Assembly: GCA_026387915.1 (NCBI GenBank)
Contig: JAPLKS010000017.1
Location: forward strand, 1-64,000
Source of the DNA: Gemmatimonadota bacterium
GTDB taxonomy: Bacteria; Gemmatimonadota; Gemmatimonadetes; Gemmatimonadales; Gemmatimonadaceae
Reading direction: 5' to 3'
Length of the DNA stretch: 64,000 bases
The translations under genes were made by a program, and so were the position numbers. Of the stretch, positions 54,489-61,272 are shown piece by piece. The notes beneath the pieces are model-generated. The model was not told the DNA's origin and made no database searches. It was given only the letters and a program-made list of their open reading frames with translations. Each line of letters begins with the position of its first letter. The stretch's first letter is position 1.

Positions 54489-54504
54489 TGCAGAATCCGT
54501 GCCA
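54489..54504 (-). promoter_or_regulatory. Sigma54 promoter of flgL-fliW
   Basis: On the minus strand TGGCAC-GGATT-CTGCA has the invariant GG and GC at correct spacing, 45 bases upstream of the flgL start. No clear copy of the CGGCAA-N3-TTGCCG palindrome lies upstream; instead there is a phased CGAAC repeat block. Confidence 0.78.
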
Positions 54505-54555
54505 GTAGAAGGATGGCAAAAGGGGACCTTTCTGCCGGGTGCAGGTCATATTGAC

Positions 54556-54592
54556 CGAATAAATACGAACAAATACCGAACAAAACGAACTC
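54556..54592. repeat. Helically phased CGAAY repeats upstream of the flgL promoter
   Basis: CGAAT/CGAAC pentamers begin at 54556, 54666-100 (54566), 54577 and 54586, i.e. at 10, 11 and 9 base intervals, embedded in an A-rich stretch (CGAATAAATA, CGAACAAATAC, CGAACAAAAC). They lie 52-100 bases upstream of the sigma54 -24 element. Protein binding on one helix face or intrinsic curvature is possible; no known factor is assigned. Confidence 0.5.
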
Positions 54593-54670
54593 AATCGCGC
54601 CAGCTACATCTAATGAAGAAGGTGCACTTTTCCGCTCAAGTCCCGAGCCCAATGTGCCGAAGATAAGAAT

Positions 54671-54889
54671 GTGATAAACCGACGCGAGTGGCATCTGCCC
54701 GGAACGCTTGAGCTCATTGAGCGCCCGGTCAGTAGCCAAGCAGCGGAGTCGGCCTTTGGGGCCGCGCTACATGCGCGACTCGAAGTGGCCGACGACCGTG
54801 TGCGGCAGGAAACGCGGCACCTCGACGAAGTCGAGGCCGTGGCGTCGGCGTACCGTACGGCGGAAAGACCGCCGGAGGTTTTGGGCTAA
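54671..54889 (+). CDS. Unrecognised 72-residue protein upstream of flgM
   Basis: GTG start; residues include INRREWHLPGTLELIERPVSSQ and a charged helical C-terminal half (RLEVADDRVRQETRHLDEVEAVASAYRTAE). The stop overlaps the next ATG by one base (TAATG), a sign of true co-translation. G+C at third positions is coding-like. It has no signal peptide. It is oriented away from flgL and toward flgM, so a flagellar role is possible but unproven. The start has no good ribosome site. Confidence 0.45.
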   Translation: MINRREWHLPGTLELIERPVSSQAAESAFGAALHARLEVADDRVRQETRHLDEVEAVASAYRTAERPPEVLG

Positions 54890-55203
54890 TGGGAACTGCA
54901 CGGCAGCATGCCCCTTCGTCGCGGTGGGCGGGCTTGGTCCGCACCTCGTTCGATCAGGTCGTGTGTCATGACGAGTCCGCGGCTGAACGCGTGGAGATCG
55001 GCGACGTGATCGCGAAGGCCGCGGTCGGCGTGGACCGGGTCCGGCGTTCGGCGGCCGCAATTCGCCAAGCACTCGGCCGCCTGCATGCTGAATCGGAACT
55101 GGTGGATGTACTGGCCATACGAGGGCCACGCGCCGCCACTCCAGCCGGCGAACCGCCGGAGACCGCTGCGGCACCCACGGCTCGACTCGACATCACTCGG
55201 TGA
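54889..55203 (+). CDS. Unrecognised 104-residue protein upstream of flgM
   Basis: Predicted mostly helical: VCHDESAAERVEIGDVIAKAAVGVDRVRRSAAAIRQALGRLHAESELVDVLA, then a Pro/Ala-rich tail. It is translationally coupled to the preceding small ORF and ends 7 bases before the sigma28 promoter of flgM. Size and helical content would fit a small export chaperone or secretion-related factor, but I see no family signature. Confidence 0.5.
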   Translation: MGTARQHAPSSRWAGLVRTSFDQVVCHDESAAERVEIGDVIAKAAVGVDRVRRSAAAIRQALGRLHAESELVDVLAIRGPRAATPAGEPPETAAAPTARLDITR

Positions 55204-55210
55204 CGCTCAT

Positions 55211-55237
55211 TCAAGTTCGCTCCCCACTCGCCGATAC
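55211..55237 (+). promoter_or_regulatory. Sigma28 promoter of flgM-cheY
   Basis: TCAAGTTC, an 11-base spacer and GCCGATAC match TAAAGTTT-N11-GCCGATAA at 6/8 and 7/8 positions with exact spacing. The leader to flgM ATG 55259 is short and contains a perfect AGGAGG (55247-55252). FliA would thus drive synthesis of its own anti-sigma factor. Confidence 0.85.
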
Positions 55238-55258
55238 TGACCTCCCAGGAGGATTTCG

Positions 55259-55546
55259 ATGAAAATCACCAAGGTTCCGTTCGATGCTGTAACCCAAGCG
55301 ATTCGTAGCCGTGATACGGCGACGCCGGCGCAGGGAACGAAAGTCGATGCCAAGGCGACTCAGGCGCGTGCGCCTCGTCCCGACACCATCGAGCTCTCGG
55401 CAGAAGGGCGCGCGCTCGCCAAGGGCGGCGGGCTCACGCCGGAGCGGACCACTCTTATTCGCCAGCGCATTCTGCAGGGTGCCTACGACTCGACCGCTAT
55501 TGTCGATCAGGTCGCGCAAAGCATTCTGAAGAGCGGCGACCTCTAG
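55259..55546 (+). CDS. flgM: Anti-sigma28 factor FlgM
   Basis: Encodes 95 residues. The C-terminal helices TPERTTLIRQRILQGAYDSTAIVDQVAQSILKSGDL are the FlgM sigma-binding signature; the N-terminal half is polar and disordered (RPDTIELSAEGRALAKG). FlgM holds FliA inactive until it is exported through the finished hook. It has an AGGAGG ribosome site and a sigma28 promoter, and is followed 31 bases later by cheY. Confidence 0.88.
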   Translation: MKITKVPFDAVTQAIRSRDTATPAQGTKVDAKATQARAPRPDTIELSAEGRALAKGGGLTPERTTLIRQRILQGAYDSTAIVDQVAQSILKSGDL

Positions 55547-55577
55547 TCACACACCTTCAGCCAGCAGGGCACGTCTC

Positions 55578-55949
55578 ATGAAGTTCCTCGTGATTGATGA
55601 TTCGGCTACGATGCGACGGATTGTCGTGAACTCGCTGCAGCGCATCGGCTTCACCGACATCACCGAAGCTGCCGACGGCAAAGAAGCCCTCGGCAAGTTC
55701 GACAGCTCCATCGGGTTTATTGTGACCGACTGGAACATGCCGAACCTCGGTGGGGTCGACTTTGCGCGTGCGGTCCGGGCCCGAGACGATGGCAAAACCG
55801 TCCCGATCCTCATGATGACGACGCGCTCCTTGAAGGAAGACATCATCACGGCCCTGGAGTCGGGCGTGAACAACTACATCGTGAAACCGTTCACTCCGCA
55901 GATCTTGAAGGAAAAGATCGATGCGCTGACGGCCGCGGTGGCGGGGTAA
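55578..55949 (+). CDS. cheY: Chemotaxis response regulator CheY
   Basis: Encodes 123 residues, a single receiver domain. Acidic pocket DD at 7-8, phospho-acceptor D51 (IVTDWNMPN), T81/T82 and K103 (NYIVKPF) are all present. NWxMPxLxG and MMTTRS are typical of CheY. Phospho-CheY binds the FliM N-terminal peptide, which is intact in this window. It is probably expressed from the flgM sigma28 promoter. Confidence 0.93.
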   Translation: MKFLVIDDSATMRRIVVNSLQRIGFTDITEAADGKEALGKFDSSIGFIVTDWNMPNLGGVDFARAVRARDDGKTVPILMMTTRSLKEDIITALESGVNNYIVKPFTPQILKEKIDALTAAVAG

Positions 55950-55955
55950 TGCATC

Positions 55956-56639
55956 ATGTCAACCAATCGCGCGGCTGAAGTACTCTACGAGTCCGAAGCA
56001 ACGTTGCGGCTCGTGGAGGGCGAACTCGGACAGCTGAACGCCGGACTGGAACCTGCTCCGGCGGTAGAAAACGCACCGAAAGAAGGGCGCACCATGCTCG
56101 CGTCGCTGCCGTACATCCTGCAGATGGCGAATAACGAGATCTTGCATGTCATTCAGAGCCTGCGTGACAGTCGCAGTATGTTGGAGCAGAGCACGGTGGA
56201 GCGCATTCAGCATACGCACTCCAAGTTGCAAGAAGTAGCTTCGGCAACGGAAACGGCCACGACCGGCATTCTCGATGCACTTGACCGCGCGCAAGGGTTG
56301 ATTGACAGAATCGACGCCGAAGGCGCGACCAAGGAAAGCTCCGAGAACATCAAGGATGGGCTGCGCAACGAAATCTTCGGCATCATCGGGGCGCTGCAGT
56401 TCCAGGATATTACGACGCAACAAATCAACTACGCGTCGAATGTGCTGCTCGACATGGAATCGAAACTGCTGCGCCTTATGCAGATTCTTGACCCGTCGGC
56501 TGGCTCCGCCAAGGCGCTCGAAGAACTGCCGCCCATGAATGAATCGGCGCCAACGTTCGATATGCACGCGACGGTGAACAATCAGGAAACGCGTCAGGCG
56601 ATTGCAGATTCCGTGTTTGGAGTCACCGCGAAGGCCTAA
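55956..56639 (+). CDS. cheZ: CheZ-type protein phosphatase
   Basis: Encodes 227 residues in a long helical hairpin (MLASLPYILQMANNEILHVIQSLRDSRSMLEQSTVERIQHTHSKLQEVASATETATTGIL). The catalytic segment GALQFQDITTQQINYASNVL (about 145-163) corresponds to the DFQDLTGQ region of CheZ, including the glutamine that positions water. A variable linker precedes a C-terminal helix (NNQETRQAIADSVFG) resembling the CheY-binding tail. It dephosphorylates CheY-P. The start lies 6 bases after cheY. Confidence 0.82.
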   Translation: MSTNRAAEVLYESEATLRLVEGELGQLNAGLEPAPAVENAPKEGRTMLASLPYILQMANNEILHVIQSLRDSRSMLEQSTVERIQHTHSKLQEVASATETATTGILDALDRAQGLIDRIDAEGATKESSENIKDGLRNEIFGIIGALQFQDITTQQINYASNVLLDMESKLLRLMQILDPSAGSAKALEELPPMNESAPTFDMHATVNNQETRQAIADSVFGVTAKA

Positions 56640-56729
56640 CACGAAGGGCTGGGCACCTCCAGCAGCGCAGCAGCGCGTTCCACTCCGGGGCGCGCTGTCG
56701 CAATTGCGGCGGGAGAAAGGCGGGGTGGT

Positions 56730-57446
56730 ATGATTCTGCTCATTGAAGACGATCCGATTGCCGGTGAGCTGCTCTCGCAGATCGTGCGCCGGCTCCGACT
56801 CCCCTCGCGACTCGCAGGCACGATTGCTGAGGCGCGTGAACAGTTGCGCGCCGTTCCTGTCGGTGTGGTGGTGGTCGACATCCAGCTCCCCGATGGCAGC
56901 GGGCTTGAGCTGATCGAGGAGATGCGGACGCTCCCGTGGTTACGGGATGTGCCGGTCCTGTTTTGTACAGGTGAAGCGACCGCCGATATTGTTCAACGGG
57001 TGCGGGCGCTCGGCGTTGTGGATTTCGTCATCAAACCCATTGCGCCGGATCTGATAACGGCACGGATTACCCGCGCCTTGGAGCGCACGCCGACGCGCGT
57101 GCCGTCGTCGCGCGACGTGATGGTGAGCAAACGCACCACCGCCAATGCCTACGTCCAAATGCGCGATCGCGTGCGGGATAGCCTCAACGCCATCGCGCAG
57201 ATTATTGACGACGATGCGTCGGAACTCAAGGTCGCGGCGCTAGTGTCGGCCGCCGTCCTCTCCTGTACCGACCTCGGAGCGCTTCGCACCGCGAACATTC
57301 TGCGCGAGCTCGAGCCGGGCCGCGCGGATTATCAGGCCGCCCGACTGCACGATGCGGCACTGGTAGAAGCCGCCGCGTACGAGCCCGACGCCGAGATCAG
57401 CGAACCGCGCGTCCCGCGCCTGTCGGCGGCGGCGACCGCGCCCTAG
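56730..57446 (+). CDS. Response regulator with a C-terminal helical domain of unknown type
   Basis: Encodes 238 residues. The receiver (1-118) has ILLIEDDP, D50 in VVVVDIQLPDGSG, T80 and K102 (FVIKPIAP), so it should be phosphorylatable. The C-terminal 115 residues (NAYVQMRDRVRDSLNAIAQIIDDDASELKVAALVSAAVLSCTDLGALRTANILRELEPG) are helical, with no recognisable DNA-binding or enzymatic motif. A role in chemotaxis or flagellar control is suggested only by its place after cheZ. Confidence 0.72.
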   Translation: MILLIEDDPIAGELLSQIVRRLRLPSRLAGTIAEAREQLRAVPVGVVVVDIQLPDGSGLELIEEMRTLPWLRDVPVLFCTGEATADIVQRVRALGVVDFVIKPIAPDLITARITRALERTPTRVPSSRDVMVSKRTTANAYVQMRDRVRDSLNAIAQIIDDDASELKVAALVSAAVLSCTDLGALRTANILRELEPGRADYQAARLHDAALVEAAAYEPDAEISEPRVPRLSAAATAP

Positions 57447-57455
57447 TTTGCTGGG

Positions 57456-58064
57456 ATGAGCAAGCGTGCGCTCGACCATCTCCGCGCGGTGGATCCGAAA
57501 CTCGGCGCGATCATTGATCGCGTGGGGCCGTATCGTCCTGGGCGTCGCGAACAAGGCACGCACTTCGATGCCGTGGTGCGCTCCATTGTGTATCAGCAGC
57601 TCTCGGGGCAGGCCGCGGGCACCATCTACGACCGCGTAACGGCGATATACCGCGATCAACCGCCAACGCCGGCGCAGTTGCTGCGCACGCCACCCGAACG
57701 GCTGCGTGCCGCTGGGCTCTCGGGCCGCAAAGTGGAATATGTGCAGGCGCTCGCCGCACAGGTGAAGGCTGGAACGCTGCTTATCGAGACGCTGCACGAG
57801 CTCGACGACGAAGCGGTGATCGACGCCCTTACCCAAGTGAAAGGCATCGGGCGGTGGACCGCCCAGATGTTTCTGATGTTCCGGCTCAAACGCTCCGACG
57901 TGCTCGCGGAACTCGACCTCGGTTTGCAAAAAGGACTGCAGAAAGTACACGGACTCCGTACGCGGCCGTCGCCCGAACGCCTGCTCAAGCTTGGCGCGTG
58001 CTGGTCGCCGTGGCGCTCGGTGGCGGCGTGGTACCTCTGGCGTAGCCTCGAGTTGGACGACTGA
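57456..58064 (+). CDS. DNA-3-methyladenine glycosylase II-like protein (HhH-GPD)
   Basis: Encodes 202 residues of the AlkA/Mag type. VVRSIVYQQLSGQAAGTIYDRV and LTQVKGIGRWTAQMFLMFRLKRSDVLAELDLGLQKGL carry the helix-hairpin-helix and the catalytic aspartate (in ELDLG). It excises alkylated purines from DNA, starting base-excision repair. It starts 9 bases after the response regulator and overlaps the next gene by one base (TGATG), but it has no functional link to chemotaxis. Confidence 0.87.
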   Translation: MSKRALDHLRAVDPKLGAIIDRVGPYRPGRREQGTHFDAVVRSIVYQQLSGQAAGTIYDRVTAIYRDQPPTPAQLLRTPPERLRAAGLSGRKVEYVQALAAQVKAGTLLIETLHELDDEAVIDALTQVKGIGRWTAQMFLMFRLKRSDVLAELDLGLQKGLQKVHGLRTRPSPERLLKLGACWSPWRSVAAWYLWRSLELDD

Positions 58065-58966
58065 TGGCGGCCACGCGAAGCGTCGCCGTGACCGGTGCGA
58101 CGGGGTTAGTGGGCGCGGCGCTTGTGCCGGCGTTGCGTGCGCAGGGATGGACCGTGCTGACCGTGGGCCGCGATGCGCGCGCGAACGTGCGCTGGGATCC
58201 CGCGGCCTCGGCACTCGATGCGCCCGCACTCAACGGAGTAGAAGCGATCATTCATTTGGCGGGCTCGGCAATTGGTGAGCGATGGTCGCCAGCGCGCCGG
58301 CGCGCGATTCTCGAGAGTCGCGTGCAGGGCACCACGCTCATAGCGAACGCCGCGTGTTCGATGCCAGTGCCGCCCCGTGTGATGGTGAGTGCCTCAGCGA
58401 TTGGTGTGTACGGCGATCGCGGGGATGAAATTCTCAGCGAGGCGAGTGCCGCCGGCGCGGGATATCTGGCGTCGGTGTGTACGGCGTGGGAGGGCGCAGC
58501 GAGCGCTGCGCGCGATGCGGGGATTCGCGTGGTGCATCCGCGACTCGGTGTAGTGCTCGCGGAGACGGGCGGCGCGCTGGCAAAGTTGCTCGTACCGTTT
58601 CGGCTTGGGGCCGGCGGACCTGTGGGCACGGGGCAGCAATGGATGAGTTGGATTTCGCTCACCGACACCGTGCGCGCACTGATCGCACTGCTTGACGACG
58701 GCGGCATGAGCGGCGCGGTGAATGTGGTCGCGCCGGCGCCCGTTCCCAATGCCGAGTTTTCAAAAACGCTCGGCCGGGTGCTGCATCGTCCTGCCGTGCT
58801 CCCGCTACCGGCTTTTGCGCTCGAGCTGGCGTTTGGAGAAATGGCGCGGGAAACTCTGCTGGCGAGTCAACGCGTGGAGCCATCGCGTCTTGTGGCCGCT
58901 GGCTTTAAGTTTGAGCATGCATCACTCGCCGCCGCCTTGCGCGCCGAGTTGGGTATGGACAGCTGA
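58064..58966 (+). CDS. TIGR01777-family NAD-dependent epimerase (SDR superfamily)
   Basis: Encodes 300 residues. The NAD-binding motif VTGATGLVGAALVPAL (9-24) is followed by IIHLAGSAIGERWSPARRRAILESRVQGT, the family hallmark, then YGDRGDEILSE and the RLGVVL and GTGQQWMSWISLTD blocks. E. coli YfcH belongs here; the physiological substrate is unknown. Part of a plus-strand run with the glycosylase and the CpsB-type phosphatase. Confidence 0.88.
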   Translation: MAATRSVAVTGATGLVGAALVPALRAQGWTVLTVGRDARANVRWDPAASALDAPALNGVEAIIHLAGSAIGERWSPARRRAILESRVQGTTLIANAACSMPVPPRVMVSASAIGVYGDRGDEILSEASAAGAGYLASVCTAWEGAASAARDAGIRVVHPRLGVVLAETGGALAKLLVPFRLGAGGPVGTGQQWMSWISLTDTVRALIALLDDGGMSGAVNVVAPAPVPNAEFSKTLGRVLHRPAVLPLPAFALELAFGEMARETLLASQRVEPSRLVAAGFKFEHASLAAALRAELGMDS

Positions 58967-58997
58967 GAATGGGACGAGCGACCGCCGAGGGGGCGCG

Positions 58998-59846
58998 ATG
59001 AACCAACTGCGGGGAACAGATCTGCATTCGCACCTGATCCCAGGTGTGGACGATGGTTCGGCTGGCGAAGAGTTCAGTGCCGGCGCGCTCGAGTTTTTCC
59101 GGCGCGAGGGCGTGGGGCAGATTGTGACGACGCCGCATTTTATGGGATCGCTCACGCGCGACCCCGAGCGGCTCGCCGAGCGACTGGCCGAGTTCGATGC
59201 TGGATGGGCGGTGCTCCAACGGCTCGTGCGCGAGGACGGCGAGCGTGCGGGGACGCCGCTACGCGTGGAGCGCGGCGCCGAAGTGATGTTGGATGTGCCC
59301 GATCCCGATGTGTCGGATGCGCGGCTGCGGTTAGCGGGTGGGCCGTATGTGCTCGTGGAGTTTCCCGGACTGCATGTGCCGCCGATCAACGCCGAGTTTG
59401 CGATAGTCGCGTTGCGGGAGAGCGGATGGCGTGCGGTGGTGGCGCATCCTGAGCGGTATCGCAATCTCGACGAGGGGCTCACGACGATTGCTCGGTTCAT
59501 GCAGGCTGGCGCGGTGATGCAGATGAACGCTGGGTCGCTGCTGGGTGGGTATGGCAGGACGGCGCAGAGTCAGGCGCGTCGATTGTTGGCGTTGGGGTGG
59601 ATTGATTATGTGTCGAGCGATTACCACGCGCGGGGCGAGCCAGGGGTGGCCGCGTTTGCAGCGGCGCTGGTTGGCCTCGGAGCGAGTGAACAGGCTGAGT
59701 TGCTGACCGTGGTAAATCCGGCGCGTGTGTTGGCGGGTGAGTTGCCGTTGCCGGTGCCGCCGATTGATGCTGTGGGGGGCGACGCACAAGAGGCGCGCCC
59801 GTTGTGGGCACGCCTCTTTGGGAAACGCCGGGGCGGTTCGCGCTAA
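58998..59846 (+). CDS. CpsB/YwqE-type tyrosine-protein phosphatase (PHP fold)
   Basis: Encodes 282 residues from ATG 58998 with a GAGGGGG ribosome site; the longer frame to 58722 lies within the epimerase gene. Metal-binding motifs of the PHP fold are visible: TDLHSHLIPGVDDGS, VTTPHFMGS, VAHPERYRN and YVSSDYHARG. CpsB enzymes dephosphorylate the tyrosine kinase module of Wzc and so control capsule or exopolysaccharide chain length, consistent with the Wza/Wzc genes 3 kb away. It converges with the PilT-like gene with no gap between stops. Confidence 0.88.
   Translation: MNQLRGTDLHSHLIPGVDDGSAGEEFSAGALEFFRREGVGQIVTTPHFMGSLTRDPERLAERLAEFDAGWAVLQRLVREDGERAGTPLRVERGAEVMLDVPDPDVSDARLRLAGGPYVLVEFPGLHVPPINAEFAIVALRESGWRAVVAHPERYRNLDEGLTTIARFMQAGAVMQMNAGSLLGGYGRTAQSQARRLLALGWIDYVSSDYHARGEPGVAAFAAALVGLGASEQAELLTVVNPARVLAGELPLPVPPIDAVGGDAQEARPLWARLFGKRRGGSR
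59788..59818 (+). terminator. Hairpin inside the 3' end of the CpsB-type gene
   Basis: AAGAGGCG pairs with CGCCTCTT and an inner GCCC with GGGC around a GTTGT loop, followed by TTTG. It lies within the last codons of the phosphatase gene. As the convergent stops are adjacent, termination signals may be forced into coding sequence here. Confidence 0.4.
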
Positions 59847-61034
59847 CTAGCGGCGCAATCCGCGCAGCTGCAGTTCGAAGTCGAGCGAGTTGGTGGCGAG
59901 CGTAAGCGCCACTTCGAACGAGACCTGACCACTGATGACGAGATCGGCGAGGTGCTGGTCGAAGGTTTGCGTCCCGAACTCGGCGCGGCCGTCGGCGAGG
60001 GTCTGGCGGATTTCGCTCAGGCGCCCCGGATCGCCGAGTACGTCGCGAACCATTGGGGTCATGAGCAGAATTTCGGAGGCGAGCACGCGGCCCTGACCAT
60101 CGGAGCGCGGCAGCAGGCGCTGCGCGACAATGGCGCGGAGCATTTCGGTGACGTGCAAGCGAGCCGTGTCCTGCTGATCGCTTGGGAGACCGCCGAGGAA
60201 GTGCCGGAGCGCGCCGGTGGCATCGGGGGCGTTCATCTTGCCGATGATGAGGCGTCCCGATTCGGCGGCGCGCACCGCCAGTTCGATGATTTCGGGATCG
60301 TCCATTTCGCCAACGACAATGATGTCGGCGTCTTGGTCGAGGGCCGCGCGCATACCGTCGGCGAAGCTGTCGGTATCGACGCCCACTTCACGCTGGGTAA
60401 TGGCGCACTTGTTATTGCGGTGCAGGAACTCGATAGCCGTTTCGATGGCGACGATGTGGCGCCGGCGAGGGGCGTTGGTGTTCAGGTGGTGAATGAGCGC
60501 GGCGATGGTGCTCGCTCGCCCAGACCCAGGGACGCCGGTGACGAAAATGAGGCCGAATTCGCTGAGGGCGGCATTGGCGACATTGGCCGGGAGTCCCAGC
60601 TGTTCGACGGTTGGCAGCACGTCGGGGATGACGCGCATAACAATGGCGAAACTGGAGCGCTGCTTGAGGATGGAGACGCGGAATCGGGCGATGCCCGGGG
60701 CGCTCCAAGGTCCTGAGTAGTCGCGGACGTCGTCGATGGAGGGGGCATTCGAGGAGGTCCCAAGGATATGGGTGACCATCTCGAAGGTGCTGACGGCGGT
60801 CAGGACGGGGGTGTCGAGGGGGGTGAGTTGGCCCCCGACGCGTGCGTAGACGACGTCGCCCGCTCTGATATGGATATCAGAGGCGCCTCGTTCAATGCCC
60901 TCAGCGAGGAATTTCCGCAGCTTTTCGACCTCGGCCTGTGAGGCCGAGGGTCGAAAGCGTCGTTCCTCGGGAGCGCTACTGGACGACATGGGCGAAGGAG
61001 ATTGGGATTCCTGTGCTCTGACGGCAGGGTACAT
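59847..61034 (-). CDS. PilT-like secretion ATPase paralogue with degenerate Walker A
   Basis: Encodes 395 residues with PilT layout: an N-terminal PAS-like domain (LRKFLAEGIERGASDIHIRAGD) and a RecA-like domain. The Asp box AIETAIEFLHRNNKCAITQREVGVDTDSFADGMRAAL and Walker B region ADIIVVGEMDDPEIIELAVRAAESG are recognisable. Walker A reads GVPGSGRAS (167-175), with arginine in place of the essential lysine, and the His box GTLHT reads GKMNA. Retraction ATPase activity is therefore doubtful; a PilU-like or regulatory function is possible. AAGAGG precedes ATG 61034; ATG 60989 is the alternative. No pilus genes are near. Confidence 0.8.
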   Translation of the reverse strand: MYPAVRAQESQSPSPMSSSSAPEERRFRPSASQAEVEKLRKFLAEGIERGASDIHIRAGDVVYARVGGQLTPLDTPVLTAVSTFEMVTHILGTSSNAPSIDDVRDYSGPWSAPGIARFRVSILKQRSSFAIVMRVIPDVLPTVEQLGLPANVANAALSEFGLIFVTGVPGSGRASTIAALIHHLNTNAPRRRHIVAIETAIEFLHRNNKCAITQREVGVDTDSFADGMRAALDQDADIIVVGEMDDPEIIELAVRAAESGRLIIGKMNAPDATGALRHFLGGLPSDQQDTARLHVTEMLRAIVAQRLLPRSDGQGRVLASEILLMTPMVRDVLGDPGRLSEIRQTLADGRAEFGTQTFDQHLADLVISGQVSFEVALTLATNSLDFELQLRGLRR

Positions 61035-61114
61035 CGAAATGCGCCTCTTATCGAACGCTAATAACTAAACCGGGCGCCAGAGGTGTGGCGTCTCGGTATT
61101 GGCGCAAGGAACGT

Positions 61115-61140
61115 ACCACTGTTACAATATAAACAGTGGT
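61115..61140. promoter_or_regulatory. Inverted repeat upstream of the exopolysaccharide locus
   Basis: ACCACTGTT and AACAGTGGT form a perfect 9-bp inverted repeat separated by 8 A/T-rich bases. It lies in the 238-base gap between the divergent PilT-like and glycosylphosphotransferase genes. AGTGG recurs at about 61154 and 61218. It may be a transcription-factor site; the rest of the gap (61035-61272) shows no other clear signal. Confidence 0.5.
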
Positions 61141-61272
61141 GCAAAAGTTTCCAGTGGCCGCTACTATATTACTTGTAAGCCCCAAGCGAAACTAGGGAAA
61201 TCGGGGCATCTTGTCATAGTGGTACCCCCCCCGACATCCCAATTGACATCTATATGACGACTGTCTGACCCG

